Shown: positions 11,805 through 23,500 of the stretch, one piece after another
Numbering within the stretch: position 1 is the stretch's first letter
Layout: every line of letters begins with the position of its first letter
NCBI GenBank assembly: GCA_030522415.1
Contig: CM060109.1
Location: 21,934,661-21,998,660 of the forward strand
Direction: 5' to 3'
DNA: 64,000 nt
From: Channallabes apus
Lineage: Eukaryota > Chordata > Actinopteri > Siluriformes > Clariidae
Program-made: the position numbers and the translations under genes
The notes under the pieces: generated by a model
What the model saw: only the letters and a program-made list of their open reading frames with translations
The model's database searches: none
What the model was told of the DNA's origin: nothing

Positions 11805-11884
11805 GGGCAATTAACAGCTGTTCTCTGACATTCAAGATTCTCTATGCATGTGACAAATAAAGAATCTTGAATCTTGAATCTTCA
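11805..11884 (+). repeat. LINE/SINE 3' tail fragment
   Basis: The end atgtgacaaataaagaatc followed by repeated TTGAATC units is the type of 3' tail left by L2/Rex-like retroposons. The upstream body is not recognisable. Confidence 0.5.
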
Positions 11885-12247
11885 CATGGTTGTCCTTTAA
11901 CCATAAACAGATTGCGTAAAAGGTGAAAATTTAAAAGCAATTTTTTAAATTTGCTCTTGAAGAAGACTTACAAGAAGAAACAAGTCAGCATTAATATTGA
12001 TAATACTGTAGGTGTAATTGTAAAGCAATCATCTGTATTTCTACTCCACTACATTTGCGCATGGCATTTCATTACCACAGTGGTGTGTAGCATTTGAAGC
12101 GGGAATTTCTCCACCTGTTGATTGATAAGTGACTAATTAATTGCATGACTTTCCTTCAAGACACGCCTAATAAGTGTTCTACAGGTGTTCTATGCTTAAT
12201 CAGAGGCAGATCTCATTGCAAACAACGATGAAAACATCATGTTCAGA

Positions 12248-12291
12248 ATTGAAAAGAATATATATATTTTATATTTTATATTCTTTTCAAT
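12248..12291. repeat. Small perfect hairpin
   Basis: 15-bp arms ATTGAAAAGAATATA and TATATTCTTTTCAAT surround a 14-nt AT loop. It is too AT-rich and short to claim a function. Confidence 0.6.
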
Positions 12292-13215
12292 ATATATAGA
12301 ATCTCTACTTTGGACCAGTACCAGCTTAGGGTATATAACAGTATAATTTGTTATTCTTAGCCTGTTACAGTATGTATGTGATTTGATGCAACCCTGCAAA
12401 ACAAGTCAGTTCCAAAAGTGAATTACTGTGCAAAAAACAAACAAACAAAAAAACACACAGTCAGCTCTGTTAAACAGATTAAGAGCGGGTCCTGTGCTAC
12501 ATTTGGCCCGAATCCAGTGCTGTGAACATTTATTGAGTAGTGAGTGATGCATTCTTTCACTGTCACTTCCCTGGACTATAGTAACATGTTGCTAACTAGC
12601 TGCTTAACTTAATCTAGTTCAAAATTGCAGCACTCTTTGTCCTCACAAAAAGAAGCACGTTACCTTAGTTCTATTCAGTTTATTTTGGCTCCTTATTAAG
12701 TTCTGTGTGGGAGAATCCTGCTTTTGTTGTTTAAAGCTCATCTTTCAGCATATCGTTCTGATTTCCTGAAACAGTACAACAAATTTCCTGATACAGTGAA
12801 GTATGGAACAAGAAAACATTAAAACCACAATAGTCAAGTGGTAATTTTAAACTAAGGATTAAGACCAGAGGTGGAAAGTAACGAATTACATTTACTCACG
12901 TTACTGTAATTGAGTTCCTTTCTTGTGTATTTCTACTTTTTAAAGTAGTTTTAAAAATCTGTAATTTTACTTTTACTTAAGTACGTTTTGTTTGAAGTAT
13001 TGTAATTCGCTACATTTTAAATCATATTCGCTAAGGAGTAAAAAATAAATGAATGAAAATGATAAAATAATAAAAATATTATGCTTTGTATAAATGCTTC
13101 GTTGCGCTCGCGTGTGTGTATCATGTCCTAGTCGCGCGCCGCTCCAGACTCCACTCCGGGTTTTCTGACATCAGCATCTTCCTGACCTTCCACACGGTCG
13201 CTTCCGCCTTGAGAG

Positions 13216-13247
13216 TGACGTCATCGACTAGCGTGAACATATATAAA
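13216..13247 (+). promoter_or_regulatory. Promoter-like CRE plus TATA box inside the hAT element
   Basis: A perfect palindromic CRE, TGACGTCA (13216-13223), is followed 16 bases later by TATATAAA (13240-13247), then GC-rich sequence with an ATG at 13269. The spacing is promoter-like. No transcript can be shown from the sequence alone. Confidence 0.4.
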
Positions 13248-13548
13248 CCGGAGAGAGACGCGGGAAAGATGAAAGGTTGTGATTTTGGCGTTTTGATATT
13301 TGGTTGTGTATTCTGGTTTTGTCTTTTTGCCTCCAATTGACTTTGATTATTGCTTTGTCCCTTTGGTGTGGTTGGTCTTTGTATATATTTGTAGATAATT
13401 TCACTGTTTTTGGTTTAGGGAGTTCGGGAAGGTACCTGTATCTTTGTTTGTGTTTTTGTTTTGTTTTGCAGGTAATCTAGCTACTAATATAAATACCATT
13501 TTGTTTATTATTTTGGCCTGGATCCATCCTGAATCTGATCCTCCTCCT

Positions 13549-13581
<33 letters not shown>
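13549..13581 (+). repeat. (TG)n microsatellite in the hAT element
   Basis: About 15 TG units within the element interior. Confidence 0.85.
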
Positions 13582-13584
<3 letters not shown>

Positions 13585-14659
13585 CAAACCTCATTATTTC
13601 ATCAGTTAATGATTGGATCTAGTTCTTTCTGCCATATACCACCATTTCCATACAGTTATATATATTCTAAATAGAACCCTGAACCATTCTTTTGCTGTTT
13701 GGCCCTAGACTGGGACGCAACACCATATTTAAGTGACCACTTTGATTTTCAAGCACAAGAAAGACAACAGCTTTATTATGCAAAGGTGTTCCTTCAGTTA
13801 AAACAACTAGTTTGAGATTTATATCTGCTCATCTTTTTTGAACTACGCTAGAATGCCTCATCCCACCCCCGCTGTTAAAAAAATAAAAAAGTAACTCGGT
13901 AACTTTTACTCTGAGTAAATTTTTTAATGAGCTACTTTTTACTTTTACTTGAGTAGATTTTTATAAGGGTAACTTTACTTGTACTTAAGTAAAATTTCAC
14001 TGAAGTAACAGTACTTGTACTTGAGTACAAAATTTTATTACTCTTTCCACCTCTGATTAAGACATACTGTTTGGTTCAATTTGAAATATTCATTAGTTCT
14101 TTGATCATTAGATCTAATGATTATCACTAAATAAAGTATATTACTTTTTAATGATTGCATTCCAGGCTAGAGAAATGCATTATCTGAGTTCAGTGGCAGC
14201 TGTGATATGATTCACTTCTTAATCTTTCTTTTCCTTTCACAACTTTGTATATATATATTAGTCATACTTTCTGTATATCATAAACAAACTTTACTTACAC
14301 TTATTATACTAAATATTGTACACTAAAACTGCACATTTGGTTTTGAAACAAGTTTTGGATGGGCTGGTTCAGGACTGGCACTAAGGGTTCCCTGCAACCC
14401 CAGTGGCTGGGTCTCAAACCTGTGCCTTCTACAAGAAACCTACCACTGAGTCACTAATACTACATAGTAGATGTACATAGTTTAATAATAATAATAATTT
14501 TATTATAGGTTATTTCCTACCTAACCAGGACTTGCCACTATGCAATATGGTGGCCAGTACATTCCTCATGCTTCCCAATCCACTATCTCACAAGTTGAAT
14601 TCTGGAATATACTCATGCCATCATACCATACCATACCAAAATACCATAGTGGGCACTAT

Positions 14660-14755
14660 GCATGAAGGGGAGCACATACTGTAAAGCGATGTATGCATCA
14701 TGTATAGTGGTCATCTTGGGTTGCTTCAGTTGGTCAGATCTAGACTCGTGTTCAT
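14660..14755 (+). repeat. Short Tc1-like fragment
   Basis: GGTTGCTTCAGTTGGTCAG is shared with the Tc1 fossil near 46430, in the region that encodes the WGCFSW-like part of the transposase. Only about 90 bases can be aligned by eye. Confidence 0.4.
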
Positions 14756-14934
14756 TTTGTCAGCTAGTCTTAGTCCCAGTTAGTGTCCCTGTTAGTTTAT
14801 AACATATTAAGTCAATCCTTAGTCAAGTTTTAGTCAACCCTTCAGTATTTAAGTCTAGTTTTAGTCAATGAAAACGTAACATTTTAGCAATAAGATTATT
14901 ATTAATTAATCCTACAGTCAACCTAGTCTAGTTG

Positions 14935-15130
14935 TTGTTGTTAGTCTTTCGGCTGCTCCCAACAAGGAGTCGCCACAGCGGAATATCAAGTCCGCACTAC
15001 AACTTGGCACAGGTTTTACGCCGGATGCCCTTCCTGACGCAACCCTCCCGTTTTATCCAGGCTTTGGACCGGCACTGCATCCAGTGGCTGGGGTTTGGGC
15101 ACTGGCTAGGTATCGAACCCGGGCGTCAAA
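14935..15130 (-). repeat. RTE-type LINE/SINE 3' region fragment
   Basis: The tract ctttcggctgctcccaacaa ... gttttacgccggatgccctt ... gtatcgaacccgggcg is a widespread fish retroposon segment. It lies near the RTE open frames at 15.7-17.0 kb but is separated from them, so I list it apart. Orientation is inferred. Confidence 0.55.
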
Positions 15131-15709
15131 ACTTAAAAAATAAAAAATTATGTTAACATTTAAAATTCATCTTTCCATCTGATGTTTTCAGCGAATTATA
15201 TTTATTTTTAACCATCACAACAACTGCTGCATGCCCTGCATACTTTTTTTTAAAACTTCAAATCAATAGGCACAGTATGGACAATGCATTGTTTTGAAAC
15301 ATTTTTTTATTTATTTGAATTTACACACTTGGACTGCTGCAAGGCTAGCTCCTATGGGTCACAATCATTTGTATGTACAGTAGCCTATGTATTAGCATTA
15401 ATGGGTTTGGCAACGGTTTAGCTATAAAATAAAATAAAAAAATTAACAATAACAGTAACAAAACATTATTACCACAAAAAGGCTGTAAAGCTACCTTGAG
15501 ATTTTTATGGTATGCCTTGATGTTCCTCTTATGGTTTGTGGTATTTTTCCAGGAGCTTTTTTTCTCTGATTTAATATACAGAAAATGTGCCCAAATATCT
15601 TCTTTTCTCTTGCCCGAATAATATTGCTGTGATGACGAAGAATTAAAGAGGGTTGAGCTTGTAACATCCCATCACTATGTGTGAAAACTACTCCTGATAC
15701 ATATGCTGC

Positions 15710-16990
15710 GCAGTGCAACCTTCCAGAGCATACCTCCACCTCTCCAAATTTTCCTCCACCTATTCCCTGCTCTTGCTACAAAGCACAATGTCATCTGCAA
15801 ACATCATAGTCCATGGAGACTCCTGTCTAACCTCATCTGTCATCCTGTCCATAACCAAAGCAAACAAAAAGGGGCTCAGAGCCGATCCTTGATGCAGACC
15901 CACCTCCACTTTGAACTTTTCTGTCACACCTACAGCACATCTTACCACAGTCTTACAACTCTCGTACATGTCCTGCACCACTCTAACATACTGCTCTGCC
16001 ACTCCAGACTTCCTCATACAACACCACAGCTCCTCTCTCGGCACCCTGTCGTACGCCTTCTCTAAATCTACAAAGACACAATGCAACTCTTTATTACCTT
16101 CTCTGTACTTCTCCACCAGCATCCTCAAACCAAATATTGCATCTGATGTACTCTTTCTAGGCATGAAACCATATTGCTGCTCACAAATGCTCACCTCTGC
16201 TCTTAACCTAGCGTCCACTACTCTTTCCCACAGCTTCATTGTTTGGCTCATTAGTTTTATGCCTCTGTAATTGCCACAGCTCTGCACATCTCCCTTGTTC
16301 TTAAAAATCGGCACCAATACAACTTCTCCTCCATTCCTCTGGAATCCTCTCACTCTCCAAGATCTCATTAAACAAACTAGTCAGAAACTCTACTGCCACC
16401 TCTCCTAAACACTTCCATACCTCCACAGGTATTTCATCAGGACCAACAGCCTTTCCACTCTTCATCCTCTTCAACACCCTTCTCACCTCACTTTTATTGA
16501 TATTTGCTACTTCCTGCTCCACAACAGTCACCTCTTCTACTCTTTGTTCTCTTTCGTTTTCCTCATTCATCAACTCCTCAAAGTACTCCTTCCATCTTCC
16601 CATTACCCTCCTGGCATCTGTCAGTACATTTCCATCTCTATCTTTAATCACTCTAACCTGCTGCACATCCTTCCCATCTCCATCTCTCTGCCTCGCCAAC
16701 CTGTACAGATCCACCTCACCCTCCTTACTGTCCAGCCTAGCATACAAGTCCTCATATGCTCTTTGTTTGGCCTTTGCCACCTCTACCTTCACCTTACGCT
16801 GCATCTCCCTGTACTCCTGTCTACTCTCTTCAGTCCTCTCCGAGTCCCACTTCTTCTTAGCTAGCCTCTTTCCCTGTATACACTCCTGGACTTCCTCGTT
16901 CCACCACCAAGTCTCCTTGTCCACTTTTCCCTTACCTGATGATATACCGAGTACCCTCGTACCTGTCTCCCTGATCACATTGGCGCATTT
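15710..16990 (-). pseudogene. RTE-clade non-LTR retrotransposon, reverse transcriptase part
   Basis: The minus strand first encodes (16978 to about 16320) a stretch with WWWNEEVQECIQGKR, RVMGRWKEYFEELMNEENE and MKSGKAVGPDEIPVEVWK. In another frame (16368 to 15760) it encodes reverse transcriptase motifs: [56 protein letters not shown] and the catalytic [10 protein letters not shown] one-base frameshift lies near 16320 and an in-frame TAG near 15757, and the 3' end is cut at about 15710. The endonuclease domain upstream is absent. The element is dead and truncated at both ends. Confidence 0.88.
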
Positions 16991-16999
16991 GTTTACTCA

Positions 17000-19900
17000 A
17001 TGCTGAACAAAATCCTAGAATGTGTGACTTCTTTCTTTCTCTCTTTCTTTCTTTTTGGTCAGGCAGTATTTATTGCACAAAAATCTGCCTAAGGTACCTG
17101 GGTATTTAAAACAACACTGGTCGCATGAATGCAAATGTTTCAGGAAGATATAGCCTGTTTTCTCTAATACATTATTTATTTAATACCTTTGAAAACATTC
17201 ATGGACACAGGGAAAAGCCAAACTAAAGAACATCATACATTTCTACTGTCCAATTTTCCACACAAACCTCTAGGGGTCAGTACATGTATGTTAAAATTGT
17301 TATTATAATTTTTTGTTTAATATTTTGTTTGCACATTTATGTTCATGCCTGGTTTTGTTATGCAATGTATGCTTAATGTAAAATCGTAAAATGTTAATAA
17401 TTTCAAGTTGTACTTTTGCTTTCATTTTGCAATGTAAGAGAGTGGCCATCTGGTCCTGAGCTTTACCATGAGCTTAGTGAGATTGCACAGACCTAACTTG
17501 CGTAAGGCAGCTTCAGAAGTCTGATGAAACCAAAGACCTTATAAGAAATAACCATAACAACAGTGAACAGAAGAGGAGTCTGATTATTTCTAATGAGAAT
17601 AAGGGGTTTCCTGGAGTTTCTCTATGAGTAAGTGATAAATCTGCTTGCAATTAACTTGAGGGTCAGTTTGTGTGATGTAGCAGTACTCTGTTCTCAGCCA
17701 AAGGCTTCTCTTTAACATTTTTGGCATAGTTTTTGATTTACCGCAGCTTTTGGCAGCATTCATCACCATCCTATCCATCCTGGCACAAAATGCAGACAGC
17801 TGCATCTATTCCTCATATTCTATCCTTCTTGGATGTTGGATGGTCACACAGACACAAATTTATACTAATGATAATTTCAAATGAAAAGCCATTCAAAGCA
17901 GATGGAGCTGATGGAGTACTGCATCTATGCAGAGTTACAGTCGGTCGGATAGTGGTTTGATGAGCCCAGTTGTTTTATACTGAGTGAAACAAAATTTTGT
18001 ATTCGACTTTCATAAAGTAGGATTGATCACATAAGCTTTATAGTTAGCACATGCATATGTGTATATCCTGTGAAATGAACATGTGCATTCAGTTCTCAGT
18101 GCGCTCATCTGAGCCAACCACAGCTGCAGCATGAACCTTCAGTTCCAACTCACTCTTGTAATTCTGTCCCTTTAGATCACAGGTCCCAACATTGGTCTCG
18201 GTCGTATCCTCTGTCCTGCACAATGAAGTGTTTTCCCTGCTCCCACCACTCCATCTTCCCACTCAGGAAGCACAGTTTTATTAGCTTGATTAGTTGAAAC
18301 AGGAGAAGGAAAAGATCTAAATGTGCACACAAAAGTTTTTTTTTTTTCAAGTGTCAATGCAAATCAATACAAAGTTCTTCTGACAGATCACCTTAATCCT
18401 ATCTTTTACACTTTATCCTAAGAACTTTTTCTATTGCTAAATAGTTTCATGGTGATGAAAAAGATGTAAATCATATGGCACAGATTTTACAGTCACCAAA
18501 AGTCAATCCAAGTGGATACCTGATCATTTGGTGGGGGATCTTTAGGCAGCATGCTAGCCAGTACTTTACACCATCATCCAAAGAAAATATTATGGAATGT
18601 TTTTTGCAAGAATTGTGCTCATCCATAAAGTATAGTTCTTGAGACATGCAGAAATTGCATTGCAACAATCAAGGTGCCTTGTGCTAGCTCAAAGCATATT
18701 TTAGATTCACTGTTGTAGAAAAAAAAAAGGAGATAAGGAAATTTTGTTTGCATTTTTTTTTATGTAATCAGGATGTTTTCTTAAGCAAAGTAGGAGACAT
18801 TGTTATACCCTGGAGAGCCTCCAGTGATCAGTTGTTGTGTGCTGGAGAGGAGCTCAGGCAGCCTGTCTGCACTTCGTTTGATGCTGTGCTTGGAGCTGCA
18901 CATCACTGCCAAACATCAAGTGCTCAAACATCTGCCTTAGAGACCAACGTGACAAACAAACAATGAGGGATGATAGATGGTTCGCTGACAAAAGAATGGA
19001 AGAAAACATCCCTGTTTCCCACACAGTCACAAAAAGATGTATGTCATCATGCTTGAAACTGTATCAGAGCTGGAAACAGCATAGAAATGTTGATACTGTA
19101 CCGTAATTAGCAAACAAACATAAATGTGTTGCCTATAAAAAAAGATGTATGGTGAGGAGCTTCTGTACCACCCAGGGAATTAAGTTGGTTTCACATGATG
19201 GAGGTTTTAAGGCATAACAACCCACTGTTATTCTTTATTCTCTCTCATAATAATGATGTGAAACGTTTGTTATGACACAGACACAGTGTTGAAATGATGT
19301 GCAAAGGATTTAAGCTTTATGTGCTGATATTTTATTAATAAGGATTTTACAACTGCAGTTGTCACTTTACTGTAGCATCTGTTATGTGTTTATGTGGTAA
19401 ACATTACTTAGAGGAGGAATGTGATGATCATACAGTAGATGAAAGTGCAACTATTACCCTTTTTGTTTCTGGTCCAAATATTACTTGGCAATGTGTCGAT
19501 TGGGGCATGTGGTTCATAAGATTTACATTTTTAATAATTTAGCACGTGCCCTCATACAGACCGCATTACAGAAGAGCTTTTGAGTGTCTATCAAAAACAC
19601 ATCCTTGTGCTGGGAATGATGAAGTGTTTGGTAAAGAATTTGGTTGAAGACCAGTCATTAAGTTGTTTGGACAGCCAAAGGATATTCATTAGACCACCTC
19701 GATGCCAGAACAGGGAAGAGTTGATGCAGGTTATTCTTGTGCAATGAGAGTTGGTATGTACTGTACTTTTGAGCGGGACTGGATCCTCCAAAAATTTAAG
19801 AAACGTTTGGCAGGTGATTTGTATTAAATTGGCTCTGAGCACTTTTTGGCTTTGTACACAAGCATCAAAACAATATCTGATGTGGGCAGGTAAAGGAATC

Positions 19901-20338
19901 CACTGGAGGGAATGTATCAGCAGGCCAGAATGGGATAACATGGGGAGGCTGTAAAAAATATCTTGGTTGATATGGCTAGGGAAATAGGGAAATGGCCAGG
20001 GCTTTTAGATTTTTCTACCAAAGAACCCTTCATGAACAAGCCGGGTTGTGATGTGAGGCAAGAATCACGTATGTGTTCAAGAGGACCTCCAGACTGAGTT
20101 ATGTGACCAATGAGATCCAGTGAAATTTGAGACTGGGAGATCATGAGCTCAATCCTGTTGAAATTTAGTTTCCACTGATGGGTTGCCATCCATGATGAGG
20201 TGGTTGTTTAACATGCTGAGACCTGTGCAGGAAAAAGAGTGTCTGAGTGAAATAAGGAGATGATGACTCAATTATCTTAGTGTTACAGTGGGATACTTTC
20301 TACTGTATGTGAACAGAAGCTGATAGTTGTTGTTTAGT
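17000..20338. other. Intergenic stretch without a recognisable gene
   Basis: A (TTTC)n tract lies at 17028-17058. Several short open frames (17590-17805, 18471-18668, 19591-19941, all minus strand) show no domain that I recognise. No coding exon with convincing splice sites was found. Old unclassified repeats are likely. Confidence 0.5.
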
Positions 20339-20845
20339 CATCTATATAAATAAAAGAAAGGGTTTGTCTGTACATTGGTCAGAACTTGCTCTTTCAATGA
20401 AATCTTTAGGTTTCATATAATAGAGGACTCAAAACCCATCTCAGAAAAATCAGTCAGTCTGTCTGTCTGTCTGTATGTACAGTTGTTACAAAATCGGAGC
20501 ATCGTATGTAACGTCGCCGCCGCATTACGGCATGTGCATTTGCTGTGCATTTGCTTGCTTTTACCACTGAGTGGCGCTATATAACTACAGACTGACGCAT
20601 CATGCCTTACATTCTCTGTCTCATTAATGAGACGCGTCCCATTAAATAATACACGTAGTAGCCCATAACATCAAGTGAAACACTGTAGTTGATCGAATTC
20701 ATAATCACAGTACTATAATTACAGTACAAATGTAGAATTCAAATTAAATCAAATCTTATTAAGATCAAATTTAAGCACAATAAATATTAACACAGTGAGC
20801 CTTTAGATTTTATCACGTGTAATTAGAAAATAAGTGTGTAGGGTT

Positions 20846-21110
20846 TTATTTAAATATAAATTTCTAAACCAATAAGATCAAATAACACCAAGTTATTATT
20901 ATAACAGGCTTACTTCGTCACTTATCAAAGACGTACACTTGCTTTCAAAGAAGTCGAGTGGCTTATTAACGTCTCTGGTGTGCATTGTTTCTAAGTGGCC
21001 GCTTGGTGTAGCGGGTAGAACACTCGACTAGTGATCTACAAAGTGCCAGTTCGAATCCCGAGTGATGTTTTAAAATTGTTTTATTTTAAAACTAAATAAA
21101 ATGTTTTAAG
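20846..21110 (+). repeat. tRNA-like SINE module, plus-strand copy
   Basis: The flank accaagttattattataaca and cttacttcgt precedes a tRNA-like segment (about 20998-21062) with TGGTGTAGCGG (A box) and AGTTCGAATCC (B box). Inverted relatives are at 25.1-25.3 and 25.8-26.0 kb. Confidence 0.65.
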
Positions 21111-21503
21111 TGCGCTTAAGGTAGAGTCTTATAAAGGCTATGTAGACTTATATAGTTTTATTATATATTTTTGCACATTAATCTGAGTCCTCATCTGTTA
21201 GATCTGTTTAGTTTTTTTTTCCTGCCGGGACGAATGCGCGGTTCCATCCCTTTCCCGCCTATTCAGGGAGCCTACGGAGTGAGCGATTAACCATAGTCGA
21301 ATCGATTGGTGTGCGTCCAACTCACGTTACTCGTTTGCTATTCATGCCGGCTGGTGATAATTAACGTTAATATGATCTCGGGCTTGCTCACGATGCTCAA
21401 CATCTATAAAAATAGCAAAGTATTGTGTATAGAGTGATAAAAAAAAAAAAACTATCTAACGCATGTTAGAAAACATAATTTCCTGCATTTTTTTCTGCTT
21501 CAG

Positions 21504-21593
21504 GAGTCAGTCTGTTCTGAGACAGTGAGAGTAGAGGAAGTGGGCAGATTCAGGACCAGGGAGGGAGCCGGAGACAGCAGAACAAAGAGATGA
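21504..21593 (+). other. Exon-like fragment with acceptor and poly(A) signal
   Basis: After a T-rich tract and CAG (21501-21503), 29 open codons (GAG TCA GTC ... AGA) end at TGA 21591-21593. An AATAAA follows at 21695-21700. The composition (GA-rich, codon-like) differs from the surroundings. It may be a captured 3' terminal exon, but I cannot name a source gene. Confidence 0.25.
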
Positions 21594-22580
21594 TATTGCC
21601 AGCACCAGCACAGGGAGCACAGTTTTTAGTTTAGATCTCATGTTTACATTTTATTGTATGTTGATGGCTTGACTGTAAACAACATAAACAATGCAATAAA
21701 TTTATAAAAATATATATTTATTGTCCCCCCTGCTGTTAAATGAAATTTGCGTTATTTTACGTTAATGTTACGTTATTACATTATTAACGTCGACAGAATA
21801 AAGTAAAGTTTTATTTCTGGAATTGATGCACGGGCTTCATCTTAGGCTTTTTTTTCTTTCGGTTCTTTCGTTGCTCAGCGCCGGACTGTTGATGTCTCTT
21901 TCCAGGACCAGGCATATCGTTCAATTATTATAATTCTTTTGGCCAAATACTGTAGGCAGCCGTAACAGAGGTGAGGGCGCGCGCGTCATCACGTGTGCTT
22001 AGCCGACTCTGCGTTCACCGTAGACTTCAATATAGACGTTTATATTTTTGTTTATTTGTATATGTATGTTATTAATATTAATTTTTTAGAGATTGTGTGT
22101 GTGCGTGCACGGAGAGTTTGTGTTGATAAGTGTATGTCGATAAGTTGATAAGTGTATCAGAAAGCATTAAAATGTTCATTTGAATTAAAATGACACACAC
22201 ACGTCTGTATATACAGTATATCAATTACATATATATCAATTTCATTAGTTCGTTCATTCTATTTGAAGCTTCGGATGTTTGTTTTTTTCTTGGTTTGGTT
22301 AGATTAGTTCTGAACTCGCTTCCGTGAAACTATCGCTAAAACAATGTGTGTAAAACAAGAGTGTCATAGTCCATTGTTAGTTTTAATGATTTGGCTGAAA
22401 CTAATTAGTACCCTAACACCATTGATCATGAGTCTCAGCTGAACCTAATTCTATACTTGTAACAGAAAATGTAGATGCAGATTCCAAATGTGTATTTATA
22501 TAATAGATAGATAGATAGATGTGTGTGTGTGTGTGTGTGTGTGTGCTCTACGCAGGGGCAAGAGAGGGCAGCGCACCCTT

Positions 22581-22745
22581 AAATGTCTGCACATGTTAAT
22601 ATATTCCTAAAATGTATATATTACAAGTTGATAAACTGATCTGCGGTAGCGGAAAAATCCGCTGAAAATGACAGGCTGCAGCGCACACACACACACACAT
22701 ACACACGCGCGCGCACACACACACACACCTCCCTTGAGCCCTGCG
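22581..22745 (+). repeat. Direct repeat unit, copy 1
   Basis: The block from cacatgttaatatattccta through gatctgcggtagcggaaaaa and an AC-rich tract to cctcccttgagccct recurs at 23292-23440 in the same orientation with few changes. Confidence 0.8.
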
Positions 22746-23291
22746 TCTGTCGGATTTCAGCTGTCACGGGGTGGAAAGACTTTGAAGCAGTTTATATATG
22801 AATCTAAGCTTGAACTTATCAGCATTGTAAATATATAATACTTTTCAAATAAAATCGCTATTACTTTGACCCTGAAGTTTAGTTTAGCACACACAAAAAA
22901 CAGAAAAGTCATTTCTGGTAAATCAACGGAATGTGTAGTTTATTTACAGTAATTCATTAAAAAATGAATATACATTGTACAGTACACGGTAAACACGGGA
23001 AAGATTACAAAATGAAAAAAAAAACAGTGTCTACTTTATAAACAGCTTAGTATGTGCGTCGAGATGCTGAAATCCCTTGCATGTTTTTGCTTCCAAGTGG
23101 AGAGATATTTGACCGATAGCCTAGAACAAAAGATCTATAGGTGTGATCACAACCCCCTCCGACCGACCGTGCCATCAATCACTGACCACCTCAGAAGTTC
23201 CCTCCAATGTATGGCTGCAATACTTGTTTTGCAAGTATTTTTAACACCATTCAAAGGCTTACAAGTTCCATTCAACATATAATGATGTCTC

Positions 23292-23440
23292 CACATGTTA
23301 ATATATTCCTAAAATTTATATATTACAAGTTGATAAACTGATCTGCGGTAGCGGAAAAATCCGCTGAAAAAAGGACAGGCGCACACACACACAGACACAC
23401 ACACACAGACACACACAGACACACCTCCCTTGAGCCCTCG
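23292..23440 (+). repeat. Direct repeat unit, copy 2
   Basis: Second copy of the unit at 22581-22745. It ends about 60 bases before the left arm of the large palindrome. Confidence 0.8.
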
Positions 23441-23500
23441 GTAAACATCCAAGCACTGAGGCACGCAAATCCCCTGACCACAATAAGGTGGCAATCCCAA

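Larger units (their letters stand above)
12866..14055. mobile_element. Nonautonomous hAT transposon with 8-bp target duplication
   Basis: The ends CAGAGGTGGAAAGTAA and the complementary CTTTCCACCTCTG are inverted repeats, flanked by ATTAAGAC at 12858-12865 and 14056-14063. The 8-bp duplication is the hAT hallmark. Subterminal regions are rich in acttgagta/tacttaagta motifs. There is no transposase frame; the interior (about 13090-13680) is of different, more GC-rich origin and includes a CRE and a TATA-like box. Confidence 0.9.

Noticed and set aside
16497..17006. 169-codon and 106-codon plus-strand frames near 16.5-17.0 kb
   Set aside because: They are antisense to the RTE reverse transcriptase region, which has clear family motifs on the minus strand.
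19591..19941. 116-codon minus-strand frame
   Set aside because: No recognisable motif, no splice or promoter support; kept only as part of an unassigned stretch.
20998..21062. tRNA gene candidate
   Set aside because: A and B boxes are good, but the acceptor stem does not pair and related modules recur in the composite; it is a SINE-like module.
23388..23422. CRISPR-like spaced repeats (CACACACAGACA units)
   Set aside because: Simple dinucleotide repeat with interruptions in a eukaryotic genome; no spacer structure.
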